From Hippophae tibetana (taxonomy: Eukaryota; Streptophyta; Magnoliopsida; Rosales; Elaeagnaceae), in the NCBI GenBank assembly GCA_037013495.1, contig CM072812.1, forward strand, positions 34,740,501 through 34,804,500: a stretch of DNA of 64,000 nt, in the 5' to 3' direction. Shown here one piece after another: positions 1 to 12,244 of the stretch. The first letter of the stretch is position 1. Every line of letters starts with the position of its first letter. The position numbers and the translations under genes were made by a program. Under the pieces are notes generated by a model that worked only from the letters and a program-made list of their open reading frames with translations, was not told where the DNA came from and did no database searches.

Positions 1-747
1 TACTTGTTTTGCCTGATGATCCATCTACAGCACTTTCTCATGGCCTGGCTTTATTCTTGATGGGATGTTTTATTTCCTGGAACGGTCCTGCAACTAATAA
101 GTATGTATATATTTGTTATGGATTTATTCAAAAATATACTACTCATTTGATTTAATAGAACTACATTCCTTCTTTTTCTGTTTTGATTATTTATAATACT
201 ACATTTGATTTTTTAACATTGTCACAGTCCAATATTTGCAGAGATCGTCCCCGAGAAGTCTCGCACGAGCATATATGCCATTGACAAATCTTTTGAGTCC
301 ATTTTATCCTCCTTTGCTCCTCCAGTTGTTGGGTTTTTGGCACAGCATGCTTATGGTTATAAAGCAATACCAAACGGTGCATCAAATTCAATACAGATTG
401 AAATAGATAGAGAGAATGCTGCATCACTAGCCAAAGCACTCTACACAGCAATTGGTATTCCTATGGCAATCTGTTGCCTCATTTACTCCATCCTGTATTG
501 CACTTATCCCCGAGATCGAGAAAGGGCTAGAATGGTTGCTTTAGCAGAGTCAGAAATGCAACAACTTGAGCTAGATAATTCTCCCACTGTAGAAGAACAC
601 TCTCAAAATCATGTTTCAGAAAAAAAGAATCAAAGTGAAATTGAAAGAGAATATGGTCAGGGTCAAGAGGATGGCCTTTATTTCGATGATAATGAAGAGA
701 AGTCTTTGCTCTCCAATCAAGTAGTTTCTTCAGTTATGGGAAAATAA
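1..747 (+). CDS. Major facilitator superfamily transporter, C-terminal part (two exons)
   Basis: This is the 3' end of a gene that begins before the window. Exon 1 runs to base 100 (reading from base 3), an intron with GT at 101-102 and AG at 226-227 follows, and exon 2 is 228-747 with a TAA stop. Joining the exons keeps one frame across an Asn codon, and the protein then reads through NPIFAEIVPEKSRTSIYAI. That stretch and the later YPRDRERAR after the last hydrophobic segment (near 430-500) match the plant MFS family typified by Arabidopsis At4g36790 and At5g10190, from memory. The visible part is about 205 residues: two membrane stretches and then an acidic, Glu- and Ser-rich cytosolic tail. 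The family is predicted to move small solutes across a membrane, but the substrate is unknown. The coding frame is unbroken, so the gene is probably functional. Confidence 0.85.
101..227 (+). other. Intron of the MFS gene
   Basis: The donor is GTATGT directly after AATAA, and the acceptor CACAG follows a T-rich tract. Removing these 127 bases joins the two halves of an Asn codon and keeps the transporter frame open. Confidence 0.8.
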
Positions 748-871
748 AGAACCTGTTACACAAAGTGTCAAATTTTGAAAAAGCTTCAACAACTCAATTT
801 ACAAAACAATATCTCCTTAGCAGCTGATACACATAGAGTTTATATCGTCTGTAGTATTGATATAATATATT

Positions 872-1037
872 TGTATAGTGTATGGCTATTGTGTAGTGAG
901 TTAGTTAAGGTAGTTATAACAACCTACAGTGCACGTGTGTAGGTGATACATTGTAATTGAGATTGGTTAGTGCTATATAAGCAATTAACATCTCTACACT
1001 TCATTGTAATTTCAGTTTACAGTTTCAACAAAATACA
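872..1037 (+). repeat. Possible solo LTR
   Basis: This 166-base segment starts with TG and ends with CA. It has a TATATAA box at 974-980 followed by T- and C-rich sequence, the layout of a short copia LTR. It lies about 125 bases after the MFS stop codon, so it may also supply the 3' end of that transcript. I see no clean target-site duplication (ATATT on the left, TATTT on the right) and no internal domain beside it, so the call is tentative. Confidence 0.35.
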
Positions 1038-1189
1038 TATTTCCCTTTCTTGATTTCTTTCAATCTCTTTTGAGATTCTTTTGAAGTCATGCTCTAAACC
1101 TTAGGGCATGGGGCATTGAGGCACCACACGCTTTGCCATATGAATGTGGGATTGTGAGCGTTTCTTGATTACTTACCATTCTTTAACTT

Positions 1190-1275
1190 TTACCTGTTAG
1201 CTTTTTAATACAATTGGTAAAGATATTACATTTTTTTAAGGAATTTTATAGTTCGAATCCTCTTCCCAGAATATA
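1190..1275 (+). repeat. Possible tRNA-derived SINE head
   Basis: An A-box-like CAATTGGTAAAG near 1213 is followed about 35 bases later by a B-box-like AGTTCGAATCC near 1250. This is the arrangement of a tRNA-type RNA polymerase III promoter. There is no foldable full tRNA, so a decayed SINE is more likely than a tRNA gene. Confidence 0.35.
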
Positions 1276-1829
1276 TTTAAAAAACGATACGACTAGATCC
1301 ACCACAATTGCCCTGGAGATTTTCTAAGGCACAGCTAAATCCACCTCAATTGAAACCAAATGTGGAACATGACACTTGAACCACAATATTCATTATAGCA
1401 TGAGTAATGTTCTACCTTTAATTATTTTTAAAGAGCACTTTCATATAATTTTGTAGGCTAAATTATAGTATACAATCTCATTCTATTAATTACTCGTAAA
1501 ATAATAAATATACATACATTTATACATATTTATACTTATATTATAGATTACGTGTAGAATTTTCTTAAAAAATGAAAAAAAATATTATCAAAATTATTTT
1601 GTGATTTGACACATCATAATATTAATATAAATATCTGTAAATTTATATATAATTATCATTCTTTTGCCATAAATTTATAATATTTAAAAAAAATTGCTAC
1701 TTTTTTTATCCAAATTGAATTATTTGCTTCAATGACGCCTAATATCATGAACCATAATAGCAGGCTCTTTCATGACAAGGCTAGCTTGAAGTTGAAACAT
1801 AATTCTATAGTAGTATTTTTTATTAGCAA

Positions 1830-2060
1830 GAAACTTCATTATTGACCCGGCCGGATATGGTCCATAATATGGTCTTTCGCTTCTATTCCAATTTTTTTGA
1901 CAGCTCGGGGGTGATCAATCTGGAACCCTTCTCTTACTTCATTGAACCAAATGTAATCAATGAAATTAAAAAATATCTCCTTAGTCCTTTTAAGAAAGAA
2001 GATATAGAAGTTTGTTATTTTTCTAATGCTTTCGTTACGGTTCTAATACAAGACATTTAA
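1830..2060 (+). pseudogene. Short open frame, possible LINE remnant
   Basis: An open frame of about 72 codons beginning near 1842 (the first codon is TTG) ends at 2060. It has the spacing FYSNFF...EPFSYFIEP...LLSPFKKEDIE, which loosely resembles the linker between endonuclease and reverse transcriptase in plant L1-type LINEs (a PFTEEEI-like block). No catalytic motif is visible. It ends just before the TRIM at 2063. The assignment is weak. Confidence 0.25.
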
Positions 2061-2062
2061 TC

Positions 2063-2610
2063 TGTACACTCACAACGGAGTGAGACTCATTTTAAGTGGC
2101 ATGGGATTATCCGTTTTGGTCTATAATTGCAAGTTTAGTGCATCTATGGTCATGACTTGACAGTTCAGTAAGAAACCCCAAAATACATCATGTCATTTAG
2201 AGAGTATTCATCCCTTATAAGTACATCATCGCTTAACTTCCTAAGCAATGTGAAACATATGCAAACACATTACATCATACAACTCCACTTAAGAAGTCTT
2301 ACGTCCTGGTAAGAACGTAAGCCCATATGGCCTGATAGGGCCATGACTTTGATACCAACTGATACATGACGGTTTATCTGACCGCTTACAGCGAGATATG
2401 ACTCCTTTCAAGTGGCACAAGATTTTCTGCTATGGTCGATAAATCAGCAGGCCCACGACCATTACTTGACAATTCAGTGAGACCTAGCGACTTTACTTTT
2501 AGGTAAAAACCCAAAACACATCATACTATTTAAAAAGTACTTACCCTTTATAAGTACATCACCATTTAACTTTCTAAATAATGTGGAACAAGTGTTGACA
2601 CACTACATCA
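2063..2610 (-). mobile_element. TRIM (terminal-repeat retrotransposon in miniature)
   Basis: Two similar segments in direct orientation, 2063-2277 and 2360-2610, flank about 82 bases of unrelated sequence. Read on the minus strand, both begin TGATGTARTGTGT; the 5' copy ends TATCA and the 3' copy ends TGTACA, so both have TG...CA ends. Shared blocks include the region around the TACTTATAA box and the block around GATGTGTTTTGG. Directly after the 5' LTR is TGGTATCAAAG (2347-2357), close to the primer-binding site for initiator tRNA-Met. There is no coding capacity. No target-site duplication is obvious. Confidence 0.6.
2347..2357 (-). other. Primer-binding site of the TRIM
   Basis: On the minus strand the sequence is TGGTATCAAAG, matching the start of the usual TGGTATCAGAGC site complementary to initiator tRNA-Met. 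It lies two bases inside the 5' LTR boundary. Confidence 0.55.
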
Positions 2611-5329
2611 GGCTCTTGAGTCGAATGGATGCCAGGTCAATTGTACCAAAAAAGTTGGAAGAATAATATTAAGGATGAGTTTGCGAAGGCAGGCATATCT
2701 AAGATTTTTCTCTATGTGTTAATGAACGTCATTCGTTCGAGTTTATCAAGTTTTATTATTAATTTATTTAGATAGATGAATTTTGATTTGTATATTTGAT
2801 ACTTATTAATAGAATTTTATTTTATTTAAAAACAATATATTTTAATTAATTGAAATCTTTGAAAAATTAATATGAATTTACCTATTTTAAAGTGTCACTT
2901 TTATCTATTCATATTTATAAATAAAACTTAATGAATTTATAATTACAAAAATAATACTTTTTGTATCTAACTCATATAATCTCACAATTAAAAAATATCT
3001 AACACATTATAACTATTTAATTGGATATTGTTCAGTATTATTGGGTGCTATTTTTGTTATTATAAGTTTTAGGGTTGTTATTTTTTGTAATTTTTTTTAA
3101 AAAAATCACCTTTTCTTAATTTATCTTTTTATGTTGTTTTATTTTCAAAAAAAATTCAATTCTATTTTAATAAATTTTTGTGTGTAAAGATAAATAATTG
3201 TTTAAATTTTATTAAGTTTTGAATACATATGACAAGTTTGGTACTATTTTTGTAATCCATGGATATATATCCATATATTTGAAAAGTAAAAAAACATTAA
3301 TTTTTCAATGAATGCGTATATATAACATAAAAACAAAAAACAAATTTAAGCAAATATTATTGAATATTTTTTGAACAAATACTTTAGAACATGTGTTTTT
3401 TCTAATAAAACAAATGTTAATTCAATTTATTGAGAGCATAAGTCTCCTATTCTATTTAATAAAAAAGCTTTTATTTTATTTTTGGTACGTTATTTTATGT
3501 ACCATTAATACAATATACAAAATTACTTAAAATGTGGGTACTTGTTGCATAAAAAACTGATATTATATTTATATATTTTATGTGGCACACCAAAAATAGA
3601 ATATGTGAATTGATTTTTATTGAACATTTTTTTTAACATGATGTTGTTCACTAGAATGGACATTATTTTTAAAGCAAGTTGAATAAATGAATTATTTAAA
3701 AGTAAATGTATATTTGTCACCGTTCAAGCATGGTTAAAGCATATCAAGTATTAATTTCTTTTTCGAAAAGGTATATTTAAAAGAAAAAATGCTAGTTTAG
3801 TCCATAATAAAAAAAAATAGATATTTTAGTCTATAATTATTAATTTGTTTTGATTAGATCTCATAATTTAATAAAAATAATCAAATTGGTCCAAAAAAAA
3901 TAACATCATTGAAATTAAACATTATACATAACAAAAATGCATTTATTAAGCATATACATAATTAGCTAATACCAATTTAGTTATTTCAAGATACAACAAA
4001 AACAAATCTAGGAAAAAAATATTCATATGTAATAAGAGCTTAAAATCTCTTTTTTCACAAAAAAAATTGATCTGAAAATGTCATAATGTAAGAATATTAT
4101 AACTTCATTTGGAATCAAAATGATTAAAATCAATCCAATACCAATGAAAAAAGATTATACATTCTTCGGTTTTATTTAAATGGAAAATCTCGATTTGAGT
4201 TTATTTAATTATTTTTGAAAAATTTGAATCCAATTAAGTCCAATTTAAAAATAACAAAAATAAACTACTTGTTTTTGAAAACAATGAAACTAACTTGCTT
4301 TATACACTTAAATAGTTATATTTTAAAATTATTGGCTAATGATTGAAAATATAATTATAATTGTTATAATTCTTCAATGCTTTACAATTCAAGCTACCTA
4401 ATACTCTATATATTCAATAAATATATAAAAATGATGTCAGTTATTCTTTTAATAGAATACTCAAGTTTCAAGATTTTAAAAGAGTTAGTTTCTTAATGAT
4501 TTTTAAAATCATATTAGAATGAAAGATTATGTGTTTAGAGTTTTAAATTTTTGAAAAAAATATCAATATTATTTTTATATATTTACCACATTTAAACAAA
4601 AGTCCAATAAATTACCGTTTATTACATTTTATATAAAATACATACACCACCACCTTTTCTACTATGATTGATTATTAAATATTGATGTATAAAATTAATT
4701 TGAAAAAATCTAATGAAAATAAGATGTTGGATAATGTAAGATATAATGAGTGAAATTTAAATAGTATTGTTTTATATTTGGTTAAAAAAGAAGGATATGA
4801 AATTAAGGAGGAAAATAAAGAATAAATAAAAACCCTAGTTAATACAATAACTCACTTTTTGCAATTCACAAGCGAATCTAAATTTTTATAATAACTCACT
4901 TTTTTTTATAAATAAATACATATAGGAATAAAAAAAAATATTTACAACCTTATCGTAAATGCAAAAATGAAACAATACTATTAAAATGCACTTCTTTACT
5001 TTATAAAATATAACTAAAAAAGTGAATTTGTTAGTTTGTAGTTAACACTTAGCGAACAAGAAGTTTCATAACATTAAAATAAATATAAATGTTGCCTTAT
5101 TCAATTTTATCACTTGTTTTACGTATAATGTTTAGTTTGTGAGAATATTGTAAATAAATTAAAATTATTTTTCAAAATATTTTTATATAATTTAATTATT
5201 TATATAGTTTTACTTTTAGTTTCTTTTTAGAAAATGATTTTTACATTCTAAGGAAAAAAAACATATGCTTTGCTTTTTTGAATGTGTAATTTTTTGTGTA
5301 AGTTATAACAAAAGAAAAAGACGCTATAA
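2611..5329. other. AT-rich intergenic DNA without recognised genes
   Basis: The stretch is AT-rich with stop codons in all frames and only short chance open frames. Near 3790-3900 there is a phrase of the type TTTAGTCCATAAT / TTTAGTCTATAATT, common in plant dispersed repeats. I see no domain, RNA gene or intact element. Confidence 0.6.
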
Positions 5330-6055
5330 CATTATCAGTCATTTCACTTTTTTTTTAGATTTAATCTTTTAGTTTTTTATAAATTTTATATTTTAATTTA
5401 TTAACTTTTTTTCTTATGATTTAGTCATTTAATTTTTTTAATTTTAATAAAATCATTCCAATTTAAAAAAAAACTATGTTTAATATAACTTTACTATTAA
5501 CTTAAACCCACCTCTAATCCACATCACACTGTATTTTAACAATTTTTTTGCAAGCAAAATACAAACTTAGAATCCTTATTTCTAAGGCTTTGAAACAAAT
5601 AACTTAAAATCACTGATCCCTAAGTGAATAAACAGAAGAAGTAAATATGTATTCTTTGGTTTATATGTATTACCTTTACACGATATCATGTTTGATAATA
5701 TAGACATATGTTTTTTAGTATAGCTTTTAATGTAGAAAAAGAAAAAAATTAAAGAAATGATCAAAGTGGGTTTAATTTAATTAATATTAAAGTTAGATTA
5801 AATAAAATTCTTTTTAAATGGATTAATTTTTGTCAAAATTAAAAAAAAAGATAGAAAATTAAATCTTAAGAAAAAATTAAAAAACTAAAGTTTATAATCT
5901 ATAAAAATTAGGGGTTTAAATCTTAATAAAAAAATTAAAAGACTAAAATATAAAATTTGTAAAAATTAGTAGATTAAATCTTAAAAAAAAGTTAGTATAC
6001 TAATGTGTAGAATCTATAAAAATTAGAGGATTAATAAAGTTTTTCACCCAAAAAA
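5330..6055. repeat. Long inverted repeat, MITE-like, with internal 57-bp tandem repeat
   Basis: The left arm (about 5330-5521) is an imperfect reverse complement of the right arm (about 5762-6055). For example, AACTTAAACCCAC near 5500-5512 pairs with GTGGGTTTAATT near 5767. The spacer is about 240 bases. The right arm contains three similar units beginning TAAATCTTAA at 5860, 5917 and 5975, about 57-58 bases each. The structure resembles a foldback or Mutator-type MITE. Exact ends and target duplication were not resolved. Confidence 0.5.
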
Positions 6056-7014
6056 TTTATGCATAGTATAGGGCTTAAATATAAAAAATCATATATTTTT
6101 TTTTTAATATTACCTTGTGTTTTCTTAGTTTTTATTATTACTATTTTTTAAATATTGTCACAGTTACTATTACTTGAAAATTGTGTAAATAAGTTATAGG
6201 TGGGCATACCTAAAAAAAGCGGCCTAATTTAGAAGGGGCAGTATTCTTATCACAATTGCTAGCAGGGGCCACGATTCGTGGGTTAGGTGCAATTTGTTCC
6301 CCTTGTTTAAGGGATATTGAACTTTATGATCTCTAGTTTGAAAAATGATACCACTTTTTCTAGACTTATAGCGCAGAGATATTTATGTTAATATATTTAC
6401 ATATTTTATATTACTAAAAAAATTATTTTAATATTTAAGTTAAAATATTAATATTATTTTTATTATTTTAAATAATATATTTTTAATTAAAATATATCAC
6501 TTATATTTATATGACAAATTGTGAAAGGGTATTCTAATAATTCAAAAGGTAAAAAAATATTATAGTCTTGACTATTATTAGTCATAACTATGATATTTTA
6601 CAAATCATATGCTAAATTTAAGATATTTTGTCACAATCAAAAGTTTAAAATTAAACATTCTTTTTATGTTCATAATAGCTAAATTAATTTTATTCAACTA
6701 AAAGTTAAATCGTTTGGTAAGAATTTAGTTTTTATGTACAGTTTGCATTGCTTTTGAAACTAAATCTAATACTATTAGTATTTTGATAATGTTTGTTCTA
6801 CACATTATTCTTTCTTCTCATAAATTTTAAAAAATATAATGAAATAATAGTTACATTTCTGAATGAAAATAAATATAGAATTATTGATAAAAGGTATAAT
6901 TCAAATTGAAATTCATCCAAAAGGTAAATGTGTGATCCAAAAGATAAGTGTGTGATTAGAGGAGAGGAACTAAGTCTCATAATAATTGCTACTACATTGA
7001 GATAAGTCCTCCTC
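6056..7014. other. Intergenic DNA with one GC-richer island
   Basis: This is mostly AT-rich and without genes. A distinctly GC-richer patch lies at about 6200-6320, including AAGCGGCCTAATTTAGAAGG and GGGCCACGATTCG. It has no frame that I recognise. Confidence 0.4.
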
Positions 7015-9581
7015 TTACTACTTGTAATTTAGTCATAATCTATCTACTCTTTTTGAAACTGAAAGTAACCTTTTGTGGACCATGTCAACTTGGTAAACAA
7101 ACTCGCTCTTCTTATTAGAAAATTAAACATTTAATACAAGAAAAATATTTGAGTTAATTCATATCAATCTCATGGGTCATATGAGAATTGAGAGTTCGAA
7201 TGGCAAGAAATATATTATTGTTGTTATTGATTGTTGTTCTCGCTTTATATGAGATGGATTCTTGAAAGAAAAATATGATGTATTTGATTTCTTTAGTTCT
7301 TTTTTTCTTCTTCTTAAAATGCAAATTAAAGTAGGTAACAAAATAACCAACATAATGAGACCAAGGAATGATCATGGTAAAGAGTTTAAGAACTCAAAAT
7401 ATGCTAAATTTTGCAAGCAGTATGGTATAGCATATGAGTTCTCAGTACGAAAGACCTTATAATAAAATGAGATAGTTGAATGGAAGAATAGGGTATTATA
7501 AGAGATGACAAGAATTTTGCTACATGTAAAGGACATTCCTAAGAAATTTTAAGCTGAAGCGGTAAGTATTTCATGCTACATAGTGAACCATGTCTACCTA
7601 TACCCAAGTAAAAACCAAACTCCCTATGAGTTATGGAAATGTAAGAAACCTAATCTTAAACATCTACACATATTTGATTCTAGAAGTGATAAAAATATCT
7701 TTCTAGGTTACTCATTAATAAGTCGTGCTATTAGAAAGTCCAACTTGAGAACTAACATTCTAATGGAGCCCATTAATATTGTTGTAGATGATGTAGGTAC
7801 TAGTACTCCAGATACTAATGATAAAGATGAACCTCTAAGCATAAGCTAGCCAATTGAGGAACATAATGATGAAACACTTGGCACTAAAAAGGTAGAAAAT
7901 AAGCTAGATGAAGATTCAACCATAGATGATGAGGACGCCATGCATAACACTTAAATTTAGAAACAAACATATACCACCAAAAACCACCAAATTGAAAACA
8001 TCATTGGTGATCCAAATGCAAGCACGGTAACTAGAACGAGACAAGTAAGTAAGGTAACTCATATTTTTTATGTTTCTTAAATTGAACCAAAAATTGCTAA
8101 TGAACTATTAAAAGATGAATTCTGGATAAATGTCATGCTGGATGACTTAAATCAATTCACTAGGAATGATGTTTGCATTTTAGTACCTAAATTTGATGAC
8201 AAAAATATAATAGGAACTAAATGGATTTAAAAAATAAATATGATGAAAATGACATTGTGATTAAAAACAAGGCCAGACTAGTTGCCTAACAATATAGAGA
8301 AGTTAAAGGAATTAAGTTTGATGAAACATTTGGTCCTATATCTAAGTTAGAATCAATTAGGATCTACTTTCTGTTACATGCTTTATAAAATTTAATTTTT
8401 TTCAAATGGATGTAAAGTCTACCTTTTTAAATGGTTTACTTAGTGAAGAAGTCTATGTTAAACAACCAAAAGGTTCCATTGACCAATAACTTCCAAAGCA
8501 TGTTTATAGATGGTTTGAAACAAGCTCTTATAATGAGAGACTTACAACTTAGCTCTTGGATAAAGGATTTTTTCGAGGGGAGTTGATAAGACTCTTTTTA
8601 TTAAAAGGATTAAAAAGGATATATTCATTTGTAAAATATATGTCAATGACATAGTAATGGGTCAACTTCCAATTCTCTTGTCCAAGATTTTGTGAACATA
8701 AAGACTAGTGAATTTGAAATGTCTATGATGGTGAGTTCACATATTTTCTTGGTTTACAAATTGAACAATTAAATGATGGCATCTTTATTTCTGAAACCAA
8801 ATATGCATGTAATCTAATTAAGAAATTTGAACTTGAGGCAAGTAAGCATTTGAAAACCCCAAAAGTATAAGTACCAAAATTTCACTGGGCAAGTCAAGTA
8901 AGAATGTTGATCTAATGCTATATGGAAGCATGATAGGAAGCTTGCTATACCTCATAGTAAGTAAACTTGATATTTATTTTAGTATTGGTGTTTGTACCTA
9001 TTATCAATCAGATCCTAAGGAATCATACACTAAACATGCCAAAAGGATCATCAGGTATGTCTCTAGATCTAAAAACTTTGGTATTTGGTTTACTAGTGAT
9101 ACTATATGTGAAATTAATAAATACACAGATGCAAATAGGGTAGAAAATTAGGATGTAAGAAAAAGCATTTCAGGTAGAGGTTTTGATATTAGTAATAATA
9201 TTCTATCCTGGCATAGCAAGAAGCAAAACTCTATCTCATAATCTACTATAAAGGTAGAATACAATGCTAATTGAAGCTTCTATACACAAGTTCTATGGAT
9301 AAAGAACATGCTTATGGAATTTGGTTTTTGAATAAGGTATAATTCCTCTTTACTATGATAACACTAGTGTTATATGTATCTCCAAAAATCTTGTTTTGAA
9401 TTCTCGAACAAAACATATAGATAATAGACATCATTTTATAAAGAAACTAGTAGAAGACAAAGTTTTATCAATGGATTTTGTGCCTACTGAAAGGAAATTA
9501 AATTTTGTATTCACTAAGGCACTTGATACCCAAAGATTTGTATCTCTTAGAAGTGCCTTAGGAATCTACACTATTGGTTAA
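7015..9581 (+). pseudogene. Sirevirus-like copia polyprotein remnant (integrase, RT, RNase H)
   Basis: This is the 3' part of a Ty1/copia polyprotein broken by many stops and frameshifts. In order: the zinc-binding end of integrase (CGPCQLGKQTR-like, near 7080-7115), the integrase core with RPRNDHGKEFKNSKY (7350-7410), the NHVYLYPSKNQTPYELW block (7583-7640), a linker with IIGDPNAS (about 8005) that is typical of Sireviruses, RT from about 8090 (KDEFWINVMLDDL, then FKMDVKS-type sequence near 8400), and the RT/RNase H end with LYGSMIGSLLYL (8917), RTKHIDNRHHFIKK (9405) and a terminal LRSALGI (9550). Gag, protease and the 5' LTR are missing. A related fragment lies at 33100-33960. Confidence 0.8.
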
Positions 9582-10914
9582 ATTGTCTTTAGTAATTTTT
9601 TTGATTCTCTGTTTGTTTTTTTCTTATAGAAAAAACAAAAGAAAAAAAAGAGGGAAGTAGATTGTCTTAATATTGACTTGAACATTACATACTACCTTAT
9701 ATTTATTGACTCTGCATTATACAAATGGATATTGTGACTTGTGCATTTATATATTTTTCATATCTAGGGATCAATGTTAATATAAACCTACTCACACACT
9801 CACTGAACACATAAGTATGTCATCATTGAAATTTATGATTGATATTGTGAGATTTTAGGACTTGAGATAACCTTGACTACTAAATTATGATTGAACTCTA
9901 TCTTTTACTTTTTAAAATGTTGCTATAGAAAAGAACATAGTTTTGAGGGTCACCTATTATGATGTGTGAAGCTATTGCAGTGAGCAGAGATGACTACCTT
10001 TCAACTAGTGTGAAAGTCACCATACTATATCTTTTGGCTTGTGCATAATTCCTTCACAAAAGAAAATTTAAAGGAAAAGTAAAAAATACAAAAGTAATTG
10101 CATGCATAAAAAGAAAGAGTCATAAATGATTATTCAAAAAGAAAAATAAATAACTAATCCCTCATATAAAAATAATAATTCATGAGACATAATACAAAAG
10201 AAAACGTTAATTAAGTTCTCTCATTTAGTAAAATTTTATGAGTGACAAGTATGAATTCCATTGCAATTTCTTCAAGATAGATGATAATATTTTCTCTAAT
10301 CTCTCATAAGTAATCATAAATTAACTAATTGACATATTGGTGTAGTCCCAATATTCATCTCACTTTTGGTGACTGTGAATATGTCAATATATGTGTTAGT
10401 ATGTTTGTGTCTCTTGTCTACATATGTTTATATCGTTAATGAATAGTCACACTTTGAACAAAAACTAATTTTCTCATTTGTATGTTCTATTGTAGTCATA
10501 TTCACCTCAATCTACTACCTTCAGTTAAAAAGAAATCTCTTTACTTTTTCTTTATGTTGTTTATTCATATGACAAAAAGAGAGGAGAATATTTTTGAGCA
10601 TTAATTGAAAACCTACAAAAAGGAAAGAGTTAATTTGAATTTTTTGTTTGGAGAATTAACTTAGAGGGAGTAACTTTTAAAATTTCCTATCTATTGTTTA
10701 CTCATTAGTTTTTCACTTATCTATTGTTTTATACACTGAATTAATGAACAATAAGTCTTTCTGGATAATTTTCTTGGTTCTTTGCATCTTTTTTTCTTTT
10801 AGTATACACATGAGATTCAATCAAAGATGGTTTCACCATATTATAGGATAATTTCATTATGTAAAATGTATTTGTCCTGTGAGCATTTTGTAGTGAGAGA
10901 GAGATTTTGTTTAT
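9582..10914 (+). other. Non-coding stretch between RNase H and polypurine tract
   Basis: In Sireviruses the space between RNase H and the 3' LTR may hold an extra envelope-like frame. Here about 1.3 kb is AT-rich and has no long frame, so any such gene is gone or was never present. Confidence 0.4.
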
Positions 10915-10927
10915 GCCAAATGGGGAG
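10915..10927 (+). other. Polypurine tract of the Sirevirus-like element
   Basis: CCAAATGGGGAGA lies directly before TTGTAAGG, like the conserved polypurine tract next to a 3' LTR in Sireviruses. It places the 3' LTR start at about 10930. Confidence 0.55.
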
Positions 10928-10929
10928 AT

Positions 10930-11727
10930 TGTAAGGTTTATGAGTTTGGCAATATTCATGAGTCTTTCAAGAATAATATTCAAACTGAAGAAAATATCAA
11001 TCTCTAAACGAACAAATCTCAAGTATATTTTCATTCCTATGCATGTTAGATTTCATATTAGACACATAGGAATATTTTACATATAGGTTACTTGATTGAT
11101 CAAGTAATATCTAGATCGATCAAGAAAGTAGCTTGATTGAGAATCAATCTACTTTGATTAAAAGTATTCTTGAAATTAATTTTTAAATGAGGCATATCGA
11201 TCAAAGTTTAGGGCTCGATCAATCAAGGATTGAATCGATATCATTCGATCAACCTAGTCTTGAATTTTATTTTTTGATACCTTAGATTGATTGAAATTTT
11301 GTTAGATCAATCTATCATCTTTTGATCATTGGTTGGATCGATCGATCTTATTAGTCAATCGATCAAGTTTGACTTAGATCGATTGAGCGAAAAGGGTTTC
11401 AACTTTAATCCTAATTTTTATTTGAGCCAAATTATTTTATAATATATTGTCCTTACTTTTTAAAGCTCTTTTAAATGATTTTATGGAGTTCATGTACCAG
11501 CTGAATGTGTTCGATAAGTCATGTGACTCGGGTTTATCAAAACAATAGTCTGATCTAAACACCTTGTTGGTAGAGATTGTCAAAGAAAGTGAAGGTTTAT
11601 AAGTATGTTATCTTTTCCCATTATTTTAATGTACATGCGATTGCATGTCTGTTCGTCTATAAATTTTTAATTTGACATAGTTTTGTTAATTATCTATTCA
11701 TCCCCCTCTAGCTAATTAGAGTTGTAA
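10930..11727 (+). repeat. Probable 3' LTR of the Sirevirus-like element
   Basis: The segment starts TGTAAGG after the polypurine tract. It includes a region dense in GATCGATC and TTGATTGATC words (11085-11400) and ends near GTTGTAACA. No 5' partner is present to fix the right edge, so the boundary is approximate. Confidence 0.4.
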
Positions 11728-12244
11728 CATAAAAAAGTTTAGATTTTATTTAATTGGTATTTTATTAAATCATCTAACTAGGATTTTTCATTATTGAAAT
11801 AGCTCTTGGACACATGTTGTACCTGTGTTATTGTGCTAACTTTTTAGGTACCAGCTGAACAGGTTTGATTACTCATGTGACTCGAGTTTATCGAAATGTT
11901 GGTCCAAATTCATAAACCTTTCTTGTTGATACTATAAAAGAAGCGACAACTTATAAGTAGATTACTTAGGGGTATTATCTGTGATAGGTAGTTTAAGTCC
12001 TGGTCTTATAATTGAACATTATTTTCATAGTTAATAGTTAGGTGGTTTGATGGACCAGTAGTTTTCCTCTTAGGTCAATTGTGTGGTCGAGGTTTTTTCA
12101 CCAAAAATATTGTGTGTCAAATCTTTATTTATTTTCACATTATTTTATTTACACACGATTACATGTTTGATCATTTGTGAAATTTTAATTTGACATAATT
12201 TGATTAATTATATTTTCATCTCTTCTAGTTAATTAGATTCGTGA
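11497..12244 (+). repeat. Direct repeat of about 230 bases, second copy interrupted
   Basis: The first copy is about 11497-11727 and the second 11849-12244. Matching blocks, in order, are GTACCAGCTGAA, CATGTGACTCG, GTTTATC, then ACATGCGATTGCATGT / ACACGATTACATGT, TTTTAATTTGACATA and CTAGYTAATTAGA. The second copy carries extra sequence (about 11960-12110). They probably represent two overlapping LTR ends or a tandem duplication at the 3' edge of the copia remnant. Confidence 0.5.

Noticed and set aside
1190..1275. A complete tRNA gene
   Set aside because: A- and B-box-like words are present, but no acceptor stem or cloverleaf can be formed by eye. It is kept only as a possible SINE.
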